The translations under genes were made by a program, and so were the position numbers. From contig NZ_CP047166.1 of assembly GCF_016806125.1 (NCBI RefSeq), forward strand, positions 2,418,001-2,482,000: 64,000 nt of DNA. Direction: 5' to 3'. Shown in pieces: positions 55,400 through 63,732 of this stretch. The notes under the pieces were generated by a model. That model saw only the letters and a program-made list of their open reading frames with translations, did not search any database and was not told the origin of the DNA. Source of the DNA: Ponticoccus alexandrii. Lineage in GTDB: Bacteria; Pseudomonadota; Alphaproteobacteria; Rhodobacterales; Rhodobacteraceae. How positions within the stretch are numbered: the stretch's first letter is position 1; the number at the start of each line of letters is the position of its first letter.

Positions 55400-57526
55400 A
55401 TGGACAAGACCCAGCTTCCCGCCACGCGCGATCTCGTCCTGATCGGCGGCGGGCACACGCATGCGCTGTTGCTGCGCAAATGGGGTATGGCACCCCTGCC
55501 CGGAGCCCGGCTGACCCTTGTCAATCCGGCTCCCACCACGCCCTATTCCGGCATGCTGCCCGGATACCTTGCAGGGCACTACAGGCGGGATTCGCTGGAA
55601 ATCGACCTCGTGCGTCTGGCGCGGTTCGCGGGCGCGCGCCTGATCCTCGGCCCGGCCGAGAGCATCGACCTCGCCGGGGGCCACGTCAAGGTACCGGGAC
55701 GACCGGACGTGGCCTTTGACGTCCTGTCCATCGACATCGGTGTGACCAGCGACCTGCCGGACCTGCCCGGTTTTGCCGAACATGCCGTCGCCGCAAAACC
55801 CTTGGCGCCCTTTGCGAGGGCCTGGTCCCGGTATCTGCAACGCAGCGGCCCCGCCTCTGTCGCGGTGATCGGTGGCGGGATCGCCGGGGCCGAGATCGCC
55901 CTCGCCCTCTCCCATGCCTTGCAGGCGCGCGGGCGCAGGCCCCGGGTTCACCTGCTGGAGCGTCACAGCATCCTCTCTGGCCTAAATGCGGGGCAGGCCT
56001 CTGGCCTGCGCGCCGCACTACAGGCCGCCGACATCGAGGTACACGAACAGACGGAAGCGGCGCGCATCGACGCGGAAGGCGTGCTAACCAACCGCGGCCG
56101 CATCGAGGCCGGGTTCGTCTGTGCCGCCGCCGGGGCGCGTGCCCAGCCCTGGCTGGCCCGGTCCGGCCTGAGCACGACCGAAGGCTTCCTCGACATCACC
56201 CCCGACCTGCGGTGTTCCGACCCGCGCGTCTTTGCCGCCGGGGACTGCGCGCATTTGGTGGAAACCCCGCGTCCCAAGGCGGGGGTCTACGCGGTCCGGC
56301 AGGCGCCCGTGCTCTTCGAAAACCTGCGCGCAACCCTGGCCGGTCAAGGCGCCCTGCGGCGCTATCGCCCGCAGGGCGACTACCTCAAGCTGATCTCTCT
56401 GGGCCGGAAATCGGCGATCGGGGGGCGCTTCGGCCTGAGCGTCTCTGGCCCATGGGTCTGGCGCTGGAAAGACCGCATAGACCGCCGCTTCATGGAACGC
56501 TTCCACGCCCTGCCCGCCATGCCGGCGCCGGATCTGCCGCGCCATCACAGCGCCGGAATGGTCGAGGCCCTCGGCAACAAGCCGCTCTGCGGCGGCTGCG
56601 GTGCGAAACTGGGCCAGTCAGTCCTTGCGCAGGCCACGGGGCCCGGCGGACTGCCCGGCGACGATGCGGCGATCCTGACCATCGGAGGCGACACAACGGT
56701 CATGAGCACGGACCACCTGCGTGAAATGGTGCGCGACCCGGTCACCATGGCCCGGATCGCCGCGCATCACGCGCTGGGAGACATCCTTGCCATGGGCGCG
56801 CAGCCGGTTTCGGCCACCGCGACCGTCATCCTGCCGCGCCTGTCGCCCGAACTTGCCAGCCGCACCCTTGCCGAGCTCATGCAGGCGGCGCGTGCCGTGC
56901 TTGCCGAGGCCGGCGCCGAGATCGTCGGCGGGCACAGTTCGCAGGGCAGCGAGTTGACCGTCGGCTTCACACTTCTGGGCCGCTGCACGCACAGGCCGAT
57001 CACCCTGGCCGGGGCACAGCCCGGGGACCGGCTGATCCTGACCAAACCGCTGGGCAGCGGCGTGGTGATGGCGGCAGAGATGGCGGGCGAGGCCCCGGGC
57101 GCCGATGTGGCAGAGGCCCTGGAACTGATGACGCAAAGCCAGCTGCGCGCCGCGACCCTGCTGGCCGCGGCCCGGGCAATGACCGACGTGACCGGCTTTG
57201 GCCTGCTCGGCCACCTGCGCAACATCTGCCTGAATTCAGGCACCGGCGCGCGGATCCGGCTGAACCGGGTCCCGCTGATGCCCGGCGCGCTGGCGCTGGC
57301 GGAACGTGGCGTGCACTCTAGCCTGCTCGCAGAGAACCGGCTCGCCTTCCCCGACCTCCCCCGCGACCCGGCGCACGACCTGCTGCTCGACCCGCAAACC
57401 GCCGGCGGCCTGCTGGCCGCCGTGCCGGAGACGGCGGGCCTGATCGAGGCCCTGCGCGCCGCCGGTTACCGCGCGGCAGAAATCGGAGAGGTCACCGCCG
57501 CATCCGGGCGGATCGAGGTGGTCTGA
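55400..57526 (+). CDS. selD: Selenide, water dikinase fused to FAD-dependent oxidoreductase
   Basis: A 708-residue fusion. Residues 1-370: pyridine nucleotide-disulphide oxidoreductase-like domain with FAD loop LVLIGGGHTHALLLR, second loop AVIGGGIAGAEIALAL and RVFAAGDCAHL. Residues 390-708: SelD (AIRS-like ATP-binding fold) with Cys400 and Lys403 in CGGCGAKLG, which align with the essential Cys17 and Lys20 of E. coli, plus GDDAAIL and VTGFGLLGHL. It makes selenophosphate; the N-terminal domain may supply reduced selenide. The fusion is known in other bacteria. Confidence 0.93.
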   Translation: MDKTQLPATRDLVLIGGGHTHALLLRKWGMAPLPGARLTLVNPAPTTPYSGMLPGYLAGHYRRDSLEIDLVRLARFAGARLILGPAESIDLAGGHVKVPGRPDVAFDVLSIDIGVTSDLPDLPGFAEHAVAAKPLAPFARAWSRYLQRSGPASVAVIGGGIAGAEIALALSHALQARGRRPRVHLLERHSILSGLNAGQASGLRAALQAADIEVHEQTEAARIDAEGVLTNRGRIEAGFVCAAAGARAQPWLARSGLSTTEGFLDITPDLRCSDPRVFAAGDCAHLVETPRPKAGVYAVRQAPVLFENLRATLAGQGALRRYRPQGDYLKLISLGRKSAIGGRFGLSVSGPWVWRWKDRIDRRFMERFHALPAMPAPDLPRHHSAGMVEALGNKPLCGGCGAKLGQSVLAQATGPGGLPGDDAAILTIGGDTTVMSTDHLREMVRDPVTMARIAAHHALGDILAMGAQPVSATATVILPRLSPELASRTLAELMQAARAVLAEAGAEIVGGHSSQGSELTVGFTLLGRCTHRPITLAGAQPGDRLILTKPLGSGVVMAAEMAGEAPGADVAEALELMTQSQLRAATLLAAARAMTDVTGFGLLGHLRNICLNSGTGARIRLNRVPLMPGALALAERGVHSSLLAENRLAFPDLPRDPAHDLLLDPQTAGGLLAAVPETAGLIEALRAAGYRAAEIGEVTAASGRIEVV

Positions 57527-58563
57527 AGGAACCCGGCGATCCGGTCCGCCACGGCCTCCAACGCCGCACTGTCCAGCGCCTCGGTCGGAAAGCGCGCCAG
57601 AACCTGCGGAGAAACCGCCCGGCGGGACTTGTCATAGGCCGGATCGTAATGGTCCTCGGCCAGCGACCGGCACAGGGCGGTCCGCTCACCCGCGTTGATC
57701 AGCGCTTCCCAGCGGTCGACAAGGGCGTGGCCACGATGAAAGCGCAGCGGCTGCAAAAGCGTCTTCAGCCGCGCCCCATCCGACAGAATGTCGTCATAGG
57801 CCTCGGCCAGGTAGCGTGCCCGCGCCGCAACCGGCGCCGCGACCTCGATCCAGGGGGCGGCTTTCATCGCCTCCCACAGCGACGGCGGCAGGTTCAGATC
57901 CCCGATCTTGCTGCTTTCCGCCTCGACCAGCACCGGGCGTGCGGGATCGAGTTGGTGCAGCGCCGCAGCAAGTGCCGTTTCAAATCCCTTCTGGCTGGGT
58001 TGCCCGCCCGGCATCTGCCCCAGCAGCGACCCGCGATGGCGCGCGAGCCCTTCCAGATCCAGAACCTGCACACCGCGCCGGGCGAGCAGCGGCAGAAGGT
58101 CCGTCTTGGCCGTGCCGGTATAGCCGCCCAGCTGGATCAGCCGGTGGGACAGCGGCGTCTGGTACAGCGCCGCGGTCACCGCGCGCCGGTAGCTGCGATA
58201 GCCGCCTTCGATCACCCCCGCGCGCCAGCCGATTTCCCTCAGAAGCCACCCGAAGGTGCCCGAGCGTTGGCCACCCCGCCAGCAGTAGACCAGCGGTCGC
58301 CACCCGCCTTCATGGTGTGCCAGAGGCCCTTCGATATGAAGGGCCGCGTTGCGGAAGACCAGCGCGGCGCCGATCTTTCGCGCCTTGAAGGGACTGTTCT
58401 GCTTGTAGATCGTCCCGACCCGCGCCCGTTCGGCATCGTCCAGCACCGGAAGGCTGATCGCGCCCGGCAGGTGATCCTCTGCGAACTCGGAAGGAGAGCG
58501 CACGTCGATCACACTGTCGAAGCCATGATTGAAGAGGTCGTCGAGGCTTTTCGGGCGATACAT
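57466..58563 (-). CDS. selU: tRNA 2-selenouridine synthase
   Basis: A 365-residue SelU/MnmH. The rhodanese domain has the catalytic Cys in LVYCWRGGQRSG, and a P-loop-like GGYTGTAKTDLLPLL follows; AESSKIGDLNLP is conserved. It replaces sulfur with selenium at U34 of certain tRNAs using selenophosphate from SelD. The gene is antiparallel and overlaps the 3' end of selD by 61 nt. Start at one of two adjacent ATGs (58566 or 58563). Confidence 0.93.
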   Translation of the reverse strand: MYRPKSLDDLFNHGFDSVIDVRSPSEFAEDHLPGAISLPVLDDAERARVGTIYKQNSPFKARKIGAALVFRNAALHIEGPLAHHEGGWRPLVYCWRGGQRSGTFGWLLREIGWRAGVIEGGYRSYRRAVTAALYQTPLSHRLIQLGGYTGTAKTDLLPLLARRGVQVLDLEGLARHRGSLLGQMPGGQPSQKGFETALAAALHQLDPARPVLVEAESSKIGDLNLPPSLWEAMKAAPWIEVAAPVAARARYLAEAYDDILSDGARLKTLLQPLRFHRGHALVDRWEALINAGERTALCRSLAEDHYDPAYDKSRRAVSPQVLARFPTEALDSAALEAVADRIAGFLQTTSIRPDAAVTSPISAAR

Positions 58564-58712
58564 CATTGATCCGATGTAGCGCCGGATCGGGGCCTGGGAA
58601 ACCCGCAACTTGGCCAAGATGCGATGGGTACAAAAAAGTCGTGCAAATGCTCTGGACAGTGCTGAGCGGCTCGGCTAGACCGCCTCCACCCGAAGGACAG
58701 ACCTTCACCCGT

Positions 58713-58787
58713 GCCCGGGTAGCTCAGGGGTAGAGCAGTGGATTGAAAATCCTCGTGTCGGTGGTTCGATTCCGCCCCCGGGCACCA
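58713..58787 (+). tRNA. tRNA-Phe (GAA)
   Basis: A 75-nt cloverleaf including encoded CCA. Acceptor stem GCCCGGG/CCCGGGC; anticodon loop TTGAAAA gives GAA; T-arm TTCGATT. The anticodon stem has one T-T mismatch (positions 28-42), seen in related tRNAs. Its 3' end borders an integrase remnant, marking a likely attachment site. Confidence 0.97.
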
Positions 58788-58789
58788 TT

Positions 58790-59190
58790 TATCTCACTGA
58801 GATTATTGGACGTTTTAGCCTTCATGGTGGAAAGCCTCCTAAGGTTTGACAGTTTTCGGGAATGGTTTGAAACTTTTGATCGGCGTTCGTTCTCCTTTTC
58901 CAGCACTTCCAGCGTGATCCTGTTGCGGTCAGCGAGCTTCGCAGAGCGCGAGTAATGGCGCGCCATGGCGGGCGTCTTCTGGCCCAGCAAGTCAGCAATC
59001 TGGCGCTCTTCCAAACCCGCTTCGCGTAGCGTCGTCGCCACTGTGTGACGAAGGCCTTTCAGGGTCAGCCCCGCGCCAATCAGCTCTTCCCGCTCAAGCT
59101 TCTTCTTGAAGCGGTCCCATACGGTCGAGAATCCGTTGTATGTCCAAGGTTGCCCTCTAGGTGTTCGTCCTGCAACGAGGGGTTTATCGA
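58790..59190 (-). pseudogene. Tyrosine recombinase (phage integrase) C-terminal remnant beside tRNA-Phe
   Basis: About 130 residues of an integrase C-terminal catalytic domain are readable. GQPWTYNGFSTVWDRFKKKL leads to LTLKGLRHTVATTLREAGLE, with the catalytic Arg (in GLRH), and ARHYSRSA with the Tyr nucleophile. The N-terminal two thirds are missing, and upstream sequence changes abruptly. The frame runs on to 58724 inside the antisense strand of tRNA-Phe, which is not evidence for a protein. A decayed island integrase next to its tRNA site is the simplest reading. Confidence 0.8.
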
Positions 59191-59480
59191 ATGACCGCGC
59201 CCCGGCCTCCAGCGGTGGCAGATCGCGCCGCAGCGCAGGTATTCGACATGCCGCTCTCCCGATTCCGCCGGTATGTCGAGCAAGGCGCCCTACCCCTACG
59301 TTCTGCACGGACTGCGAAAGCTGGCGATCATCGAACTGGCAGAGGCAGGGGCGACAGACGCGGACATTCAGACTGTCACGGGGGCAGTCTTCAGAAATGG
59401 CGGCCTATTATCGAGCCAAGGCGAACCGGAAGTCATTGAGTCGAGCGGCACAGAAGCGTCGAGAACAGAACGGGAATGGA
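59191..59480 (+). pseudogene. Excisionase/integrase remnant beside tRNA-Leu
   Basis: Two broken pieces lie end to end in different frames. 59191-59290 reads like the start of an AlpA/excisionase-type helix-turn-helix protein (VADRAAAQVFDMPLSRFRRY then VEQGALP). 59285-59480 reads as the C-terminal end of a tyrosine recombinase (LHGLRKLAIIELAEAGATDA then DIQTVTG), with no catalytic Tyr region left. A deletion appears to have joined them. It points toward tRNA-Leu, whose 3' end lies 66 nt away. Confidence 0.65.
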
Positions 59481-59545
59481 ACGTGTTCGGGGAGTGGACC
59501 AGGGGGCCGGAGCGCCACTCCCCTTATTCATTTACCCTAACCCTT

Positions 59546-59629
59546 TGGTGCCCAAGGTGGGATTCGAACCCACACGCCTTGCGGCGGGGGATTTTGAATC
59601 CCCTGCGTCTACCATTCCGCCACTTGGGC
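59546..59629 (-). tRNA. tRNA-Leu (CAA)
   Basis: An 84-nt class II tRNA with a long variable arm and encoded CCA. Acceptor GCCCAAG/CTTGGGC; anticodon loop TTCAAAA gives CAA. Its 3' end points left, toward the integrase remnants and toward the 3' end of tRNA-Phe. Confidence 0.97.
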
Positions 59630-59735
59630 AACGCAGCGACATGTATAGCCCTGTCCCGGACAGGTAAAGGGGGTCCGTCGCTTGACCGCCCTTGCGGCCC
59701 ATGCTCTGACGCCGGGGACCAACCGGAGACCGCCG

Positions 59736-60314
59736 ATGCTGCGCCGCCTTTACGACTGGACGATGGCCCAAGCCCAGGGCCGCAACGCCCTCTGGGTTCT
59801 GGCCGTCGTCGCCTTCATCGAAAGCTCGGTCTTTCCGATACCACCGGACGTACTGATGATCCCGATGATCCTCGCGCAGCCGCGCCGGGCCTGGCTGATC
59901 GCCGGAGTCGCCACTCTGGCCTCGGTGCTGGGCGGGATGCTGGGCTACGGCATCGGCTACTTCTTCTACGAGGGCGTCGGGCAGCCTATCCTCGAAAGCC
60001 TCGGCGAGGCGGACTCGATGGCGGCCTTCAACGACAAGTTCAATGGCGTGGGTTTCTGGGCGGTGCTGATCGCGGGCATCACGCCCTTCCCCTACAAGGT
60101 CATCACCATCATGTCGGGCTGGACCGCGATGCCGCTGGGCACCTTCATCGTGACCTCGATCGTGGCGCGCGCCTTCCGCTTCTTTGTCGTCGCGGGCCTG
60201 CTGCGCACCTTCGGCGCACCCATTCGTGAATTCATCGAGCGCTACCTCGGTCTTGTCTTCACCGCCTTCGTGGTGCTTCTGGTCGGTGGATTTGTTCTGT
60301 TGAAATACCTCTGA
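59736..60314 (+). CDS. YqaA/DedA-like inner-membrane protein
   Basis: A 192-residue SNARE-associated/VTT-type membrane protein with about five hydrophobic segments. FIESSVFPIPPDVLMIPMIL is the signature loop, followed by GMLGYGIGYFFYEG and GITPFPYKVITIMSG. YqaA-type proteins may act in membrane lipid homeostasis like DedA; the role is unproven. AACCGGAG precedes ATG 59736. Nine nt upstream of dsbB. Confidence 0.86.
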   Translation: MLRRLYDWTMAQAQGRNALWVLAVVAFIESSVFPIPPDVLMIPMILAQPRRAWLIAGVATLASVLGGMLGYGIGYFFYEGVGQPILESLGEADSMAAFNDKFNGVGFWAVLIAGITPFPYKVITIMSGWTAMPLGTFIVTSIVARAFRFFVVAGLLRTFGAPIREFIERYLGLVFTAFVVLLVGGFVLLKYL

Positions 60315-60323
60315 GGCCCCGAG

Positions 60324-60794
60324 ATGACCCAGCCCCGCACCCTTCTGACACTGCTCGGCATCGCCGGCTCCGCCGGCCTGCTGCTGGGGGCGCTGGCCTT
60401 TCAGTACATCGGCGGCCTGCCGCCCTGCAAACTCTGTTACTGGCAACGCTACGGCCATGTCGCCGCCGTGATCCTCGGCCTTCTGGCGCTTATGGTGCCG
60501 CAGCGCCTCCTGCTGTGGCTGGCGGCGCTGGGGGCCGGGTCCAGCGCGGCGGTCGGGATCTATCATACCGGGGTAGAGCGTGGCTGGTGGGAAGGGCCTT
60601 CGACCTGCACCTCTGGCCCGGTCGCGGGGAAATCCGTCGACGACCTGCTGAACGACATCATGGCTGCCCCCATGGTGCGCTGCGACGACATCGCCTGGGA
60701 GCTGGCGGGCCTGTCGATGGCAAGCTGGAACGTCCTTGCCTCGACGGCCATCCTTTTGTGCTTTGTCTCGGCCGCCAACCGCCTGCGCGACTGA
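60324..60794 (+). CDS. dsbB: Disulfide bond formation protein B
   Basis: A 156-residue DsbB-like four-helix inner-membrane protein. First redox pair in LPPCKLCYWQRY; second periplasmic pair split over CTSG and VRCDD. It re-oxidises DsbA and passes electrons to quinone. It directly follows the YqaA-type gene in one operon. Confidence 0.92.
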   Translation: MTQPRTLLTLLGIAGSAGLLLGALAFQYIGGLPPCKLCYWQRYGHVAAVILGLLALMVPQRLLLWLAALGAGSSAAVGIYHTGVERGWWEGPSTCTSGPVAGKSVDDLLNDIMAAPMVRCDDIAWELAGLSMASWNVLASTAILLCFVSAANRLRD

Positions 60795-60896
60795 ACCGCC
60801 CCGCCCGGGGCCCTGCCCCCGTGGAACAAGCGGCGTGACAGCACCGGGTCCCTCTGGCACTACGGGTGCCAGAGGACATCTGCCGGACCCGCGCCC

Positions 60897-61040
60897 ATGA
60901 CCAACAGCCTAGCCATCGCTCTCGGGCTTGCCATTGCCGCCTTCGTGGCCGCGGATCTCCTGCTCTTCGACGGCACCAACCTGCTGTTCCTCGCCCGCAA
61001 GCTTTACTGGCTGATCGACTGGCTCGCCTTCTGGCGCTGA
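60897..61040 (+). CDS. 47-residue membrane protein upstream of gap
   Basis: A short open frame (MTNSLAIALGLAIAAFVAAD start, ending LAFWR) with one long hydrophobic segment and a Trp-rich tail (YWLIDWLAFWR). Codon use is typical for the region. A strong 10-bp hairpin (60851-60875) lies in the leader. I recall similar short proteins ahead of gap in roseobacters. Function unknown. Confidence 0.6.
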   Translation: MTNSLAIALGLAIAAFVAADLLLFDGTNLLFLARKLYWLIDWLAFWR

Positions 61041-61077
61041 CCCGGTTTCCCGGTTGACTTCGCGCCTTGCGGATGCA

Positions 61078-61091
61078 TGTTAGCGATAACG
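61078..61091. promoter_or_regulatory. LacI-type operator candidate upstream of gap
   Basis: TGTTAGCGATAACG is an imperfect palindrome 82 nt before the gap start, overlapping the likely -10 region of a promoter whose -35 may be TTGACT (61054-61059). The form TGTTAGCGnnAACA resembles sites of LacI-type carbon regulators such as CceR of Rhodobacter. A second copy occurs at 62413-62426. Confidence 0.5.
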
Positions 61092-61173
61092 GAATTTCCG
61101 ATCGTCTTTGGCGCGCACTTCGGCAAGGCTGAAGGCGCCAAACGCCATCTGACCTGCAAGAAGGGAGCCTTCC

Positions 61174-62175
61174 ATGACAGTCAAAGTCGCCATCAACGGT
61201 TTCGGTCGTATCGGGCGCAACGTGCTGCGCGCCATCATCGAATCCGGTCGCACCGACATCGAGGTCATCGCCATCAACGACCTTGGCCCGGTCGAGACCA
61301 ACGCCCACCTGCTGCAGTACGATTCCGTTCACGGCCGCTTTCCGGTGGCGGTCACCCACACCGACGACACCATCGACGTGGGCCGCGGCCCGATCCGCGT
61401 GACGGCCATCCGCAACCCGGCAGAGCTGCCGTGGTCGGACGTCGACGTGGTCATGGAATGCACCGGCATCTTCACCTCGAAGGAAAAATGCAAGGCGCAT
61501 CTGGAAAACGGGTCGAGCCGCGTGCTGATCTCGGCGCCCGGCACGGATGCGGACAAGACCATCGTCTACGGCGTGAACCACGACACCCTGACCGCGGAGG
61601 ACCTGATTGTCTCGAACGCCTCCTGCACCACGAACTGCCTGTCGCCGGTAGCCAAGGTCCTGAACGACGCCATCGGCATCGAGAAGGGCTTCATGACGAC
61701 GATCCACAGCTACACCGGCGACCAGCCGACGCTGGACACGATGCACAAGGATCTCTACCGCGCCCGGGCGGCGGCCCTGTCGATGATCCCGACCTCGACC
61801 GGCGCGGCAAAGGCGGTGGGACTTGTGCTGCCCGAACTGAACGGCAGGCTCGACGGCGTGGCGATCCGGGTGCCGACGCCCAATGTCTCGGTCGTCGACC
61901 TGACCTTCAACGCCGCGCGCGCGACCTCGGTGGAAGAGATCAACGAGGCGATTCGCGCTGCGGCGGAGGGCCCGCTGAAGGGCATCCTGGGCTACACGGA
62001 CAAGAAGCTGGTCTCGGTCGACTTCAACCACGATCCGCATTCCTCGGTCTTCCACATGGACCAGACGAAGGTGATGGAGGGCACGATGTGCCGCATCCTG
62101 TCCTGGTACGACAACGAATGGGGCTTCTCGAACCGCATGAGCGATACCGCCGTGGCGATGGGCAAGCTGATCTGA
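61174..62175 (+). CDS. gap: Glyceraldehyde-3-phosphate dehydrogenase, type I
   Basis: A 333-residue GAPDH: NAD loop [15 protein letters not shown], catalytic Cys151 in [13 protein letters not shown], substrate loop [10 protein letters not shown], and the C-terminal [12 protein letters not shown]. It works in glycolysis or gluconeogenesis. GGGAGCC precedes the ATG. Likely controlled by the operator candidate upstream. Confidence 0.97.
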   Translation: MTVKVAINGFGRIGRNVLRAIIESGRTDIEVIAINDLGPVETNAHLLQYDSVHGRFPVAVTHTDDTIDVGRGPIRVTAIRNPAELPWSDVDVVMECTGIFTSKEKCKAHLENGSSRVLISAPGTDADKTIVYGVNHDTLTAEDLIVSNASCTTNCLSPVAKVLNDAIGIEKGFMTTIHSYTGDQPTLDTMHKDLYRARAAALSMIPTSTGAAKAVGLVLPELNGRLDGVAIRVPTPNVSVVDLTFNAARATSVEEINEAIRAAAEGPLKGILGYTDKKLVSVDFNHDPHSSVFHMDQTKVMEGTMCRILSWYDNEWGFSNRMSDTAVAMGKLI

Positions 62176-62256
62176 CGATCCGGTTCCGACGGAACCAAGG
62201 AGGCTTCGCTGCGGCGGGGCCCCTTTTCGTTTCGCCGCGCCTTGCGCGTCGACCAG

Positions 62257-62304
62257 CCGGGGGCTCCGCCCCCGGACCCCCGAGGTATTTTGGGACCAAA
62301 GAAG
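62257..62304. repeat. Copy of the dispersed GAGGTATTT repeat with GC hairpin after gap
   Basis: A 7-8-bp GC hairpin (62257-62275) followed by the repeat core GAGGTATTTTGGGACCAAAG (62282-62301, running to GAAG at 62304). It lies 80 nt past the gap stop and could end its transcript. The core is nearly identical to the copy at 10894-10916. Confidence 0.7.
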
Positions 62305-62412
62305 GGCTGGCCCTGGCGCCATGACCGCTGCGCATGGCGGACAATCAGGGTTGCCGGGAGGACAAGCCGACTTTGCAGATGCAGCAATTGCGCCGCATCG
62401 CAGCAAGACCCA

Positions 62413-62426
62413 TGTTAGCGGAAACA
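62413..62426. promoter_or_regulatory. Second TGTTAGCG-type operator candidate
   Basis: TGTTAGCGGAAACA, an imperfect palindrome 30 nt before the 52-residue gene, shares ATGTTAGCG with the site upstream of gap. Two such sites flanking one gene suggest a shared regulator. Confidence 0.45.
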
Positions 62427-62455
62427 GAACAAAGAGATGTTGAAAGGAAAGACCG

Positions 62456-62614
62456 ATGACCCTGTTTGATACGCTCCGTAGTCGCATGGAACGCCGCGCC
62501 CGCTATCGCCGTACCGTTCACGAACTCGAAGCTATGGGTGCCGACGTCCAGCGCGATCTGAACATCGCGCCGGAGGATATCCACCGCATCGCCCGGCACG
62601 CCGTCTACGGCTGA
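62456..62614 (+). CDS. 52-residue DUF1127-like protein
   Basis: A short basic protein (MTLFDTLRSRMERRARYRRT start; ELEAMGADVQRDLNIAPEDI in the middle). The pattern L-x-x-L-x-x-R-D-I/L-x-I-x-x-x-D-I is that of DUF1127 proteins, which are linked to phosphate and carbon metabolism and RNA maturation in some alphaproteobacteria. AAAGGAAAG lies 6 nt upstream. It ends 4 nt before the convergent coaD gene. Confidence 0.72.
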   Translation: MTLFDTLRSRMERRARYRRTVHELEAMGADVQRDLNIAPEDIHRIARHAVYG

Positions 62615-62618
62615 AGCC

Positions 62619-63122
62619 TCAGCGCGTCCGGCCGGCGTTCTTTGCCGCAAGGGCGTCGCGCACGGCGGGACTGACGAATTTCGACACATCCCCGCCGAGG
62701 CGCGAGATCTCTTTCACCAGCTTGGACGCGATGGCCTGATGCCGGGCCTCGGCCATCAGGAAAACCGTCTCGACGCTGTCGTCCAGAGCGCGGTTCATCC
62801 CGACCATCTGGTACTCGTATTCGAAATCCGCCACCGCGCGTAGACCGCGGATGATGATCGTGGCCCCCACGTCGCGCGCGCAGTCGATCAGCAGGTTCTC
62901 GAAAGGGTGGACAAGGATCTCTGTCCCGGTCTCTTCCGCGATCACGCGGGTTTCCCGCTCGATCATGGCGACACGCTCTTCGAGAGAGAACAATGGCCCC
63001 TTGTCGCGGTTGATCGCGGCGCCGATCACCAGCCGGTCGACCAGAGACGCCCCACGCCGGATGATGTCGAGGTGCCCAAGCGTGATCGGATCGAAGGTTC
63101 CGGGATACAGGCCGATGCGCAT
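62619..63122 (-). CDS. coaD: Phosphopantetheine adenylyltransferase
   Basis: A 167-residue nucleotidyltransferase, fourth step of CoA synthesis. ATP motif GTFDPITLGHLDII with H-x-G-H variant, RGLRAVADFEYEYQM (dinucleotide-binding) and the late SSxxVKE-like SKLVKEISRLGGD. Essential housekeeping enzyme. Confidence 0.96.
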   Translation of the reverse strand: MRIGLYPGTFDPITLGHLDIIRRGASLVDRLVIGAAINRDKGPLFSLEERVAMIERETRVIAEETGTEILVHPFENLLIDCARDVGATIIIRGLRAVADFEYEYQMVGMNRALDDSVETVFLMAEARHQAIASKLVKEISRLGGDVSKFVSPAVRDALAAKNAGRTR

Positions 63123-63237
63123 GGTCGGGCGCCCCTCCTAGGCTGTGGTCGCATTTCATCGCACGCAACTATATTGCGCGCGCCAATGCAAGGCGGAAAC
63201 GACAGCCCCGGTTCCCTGCGCCGGTTGGTTCGGAGGC

Positions 63238-63672
63238 TCAGTGCCCCATGATCATGCCTTCGAGGGCATCCTTTTCCATCGCCAGTTCCGACAGGCGCGC
63301 CTTGACCACGTCACCCAGGGTGATCAGGCCGATCATCCTGCCGTCTTCGACCACCGGCATGTGGCGAAAGCGTCCCTCTGTCATCTTGGCAAGGATCGCG
63401 TCGGCCATCTCGGCCCGCGTGCAGGTCACCAACTCGCGGGTCATGTAGTCGTCGACCTTGTCGGACAGGCACCCTGCCCCGACCTTGGCGAGGACCCGGA
63501 CGATGTCGCGTTCCGACAGGATGCCTTCGGCCGCGCTGCCGTCGCTGGAGACCACCACCGTCCCGATCCGTTTCTCCGCAAGGATCTGCGCCGCATCGGC
63601 CACTAGGGTCCCCGGCTTAACGGTATGGACGCCATCCGTACCCTTGCTCTTCAGGATTTGCTGCACCTGCAT
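63238..63672 (-). CDS. CBS-domain protein
   Basis: A 144-residue protein made of two CBS domains: ILAEKRIGTVVVSSDGS with GILSERDIVRVLA, and MTEGRFRHMPVVEDGRMIGLIT. Paired CBS domains bind adenine nucleotides. GGAGGT lies 6 nt before ATG 63672; an earlier in-frame start gives a weaker match. Stand-alone CBS proteins often sense energy or redox state; target unknown. Confidence 0.9.
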   Translation of the reverse strand: MQVQQILKSKGTDGVHTVKPGTLVADAAQILAEKRIGTVVVSSDGSAAEGILSERDIVRVLAKVGAGCLSDKVDDYMTRELVTCTRAEMADAILAKMTEGRFRHMPVVEDGRMIGLITLGDVVKARLSELAMEKDALEGMIMGH

Positions 63673-63732
63673 GTCGGGACCTCCTTGCGTTCGATGCCCA
63701 TGGGACAAGCGTTGCCCGCGCCCCCGATCCTG

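Noticed and set aside
58724-58790. Extension of the integrase remnant into the antisense strand of tRNA-Phe
   Set aside because: The tail is only the reverse reading of the tRNA gene, a common false protein end.
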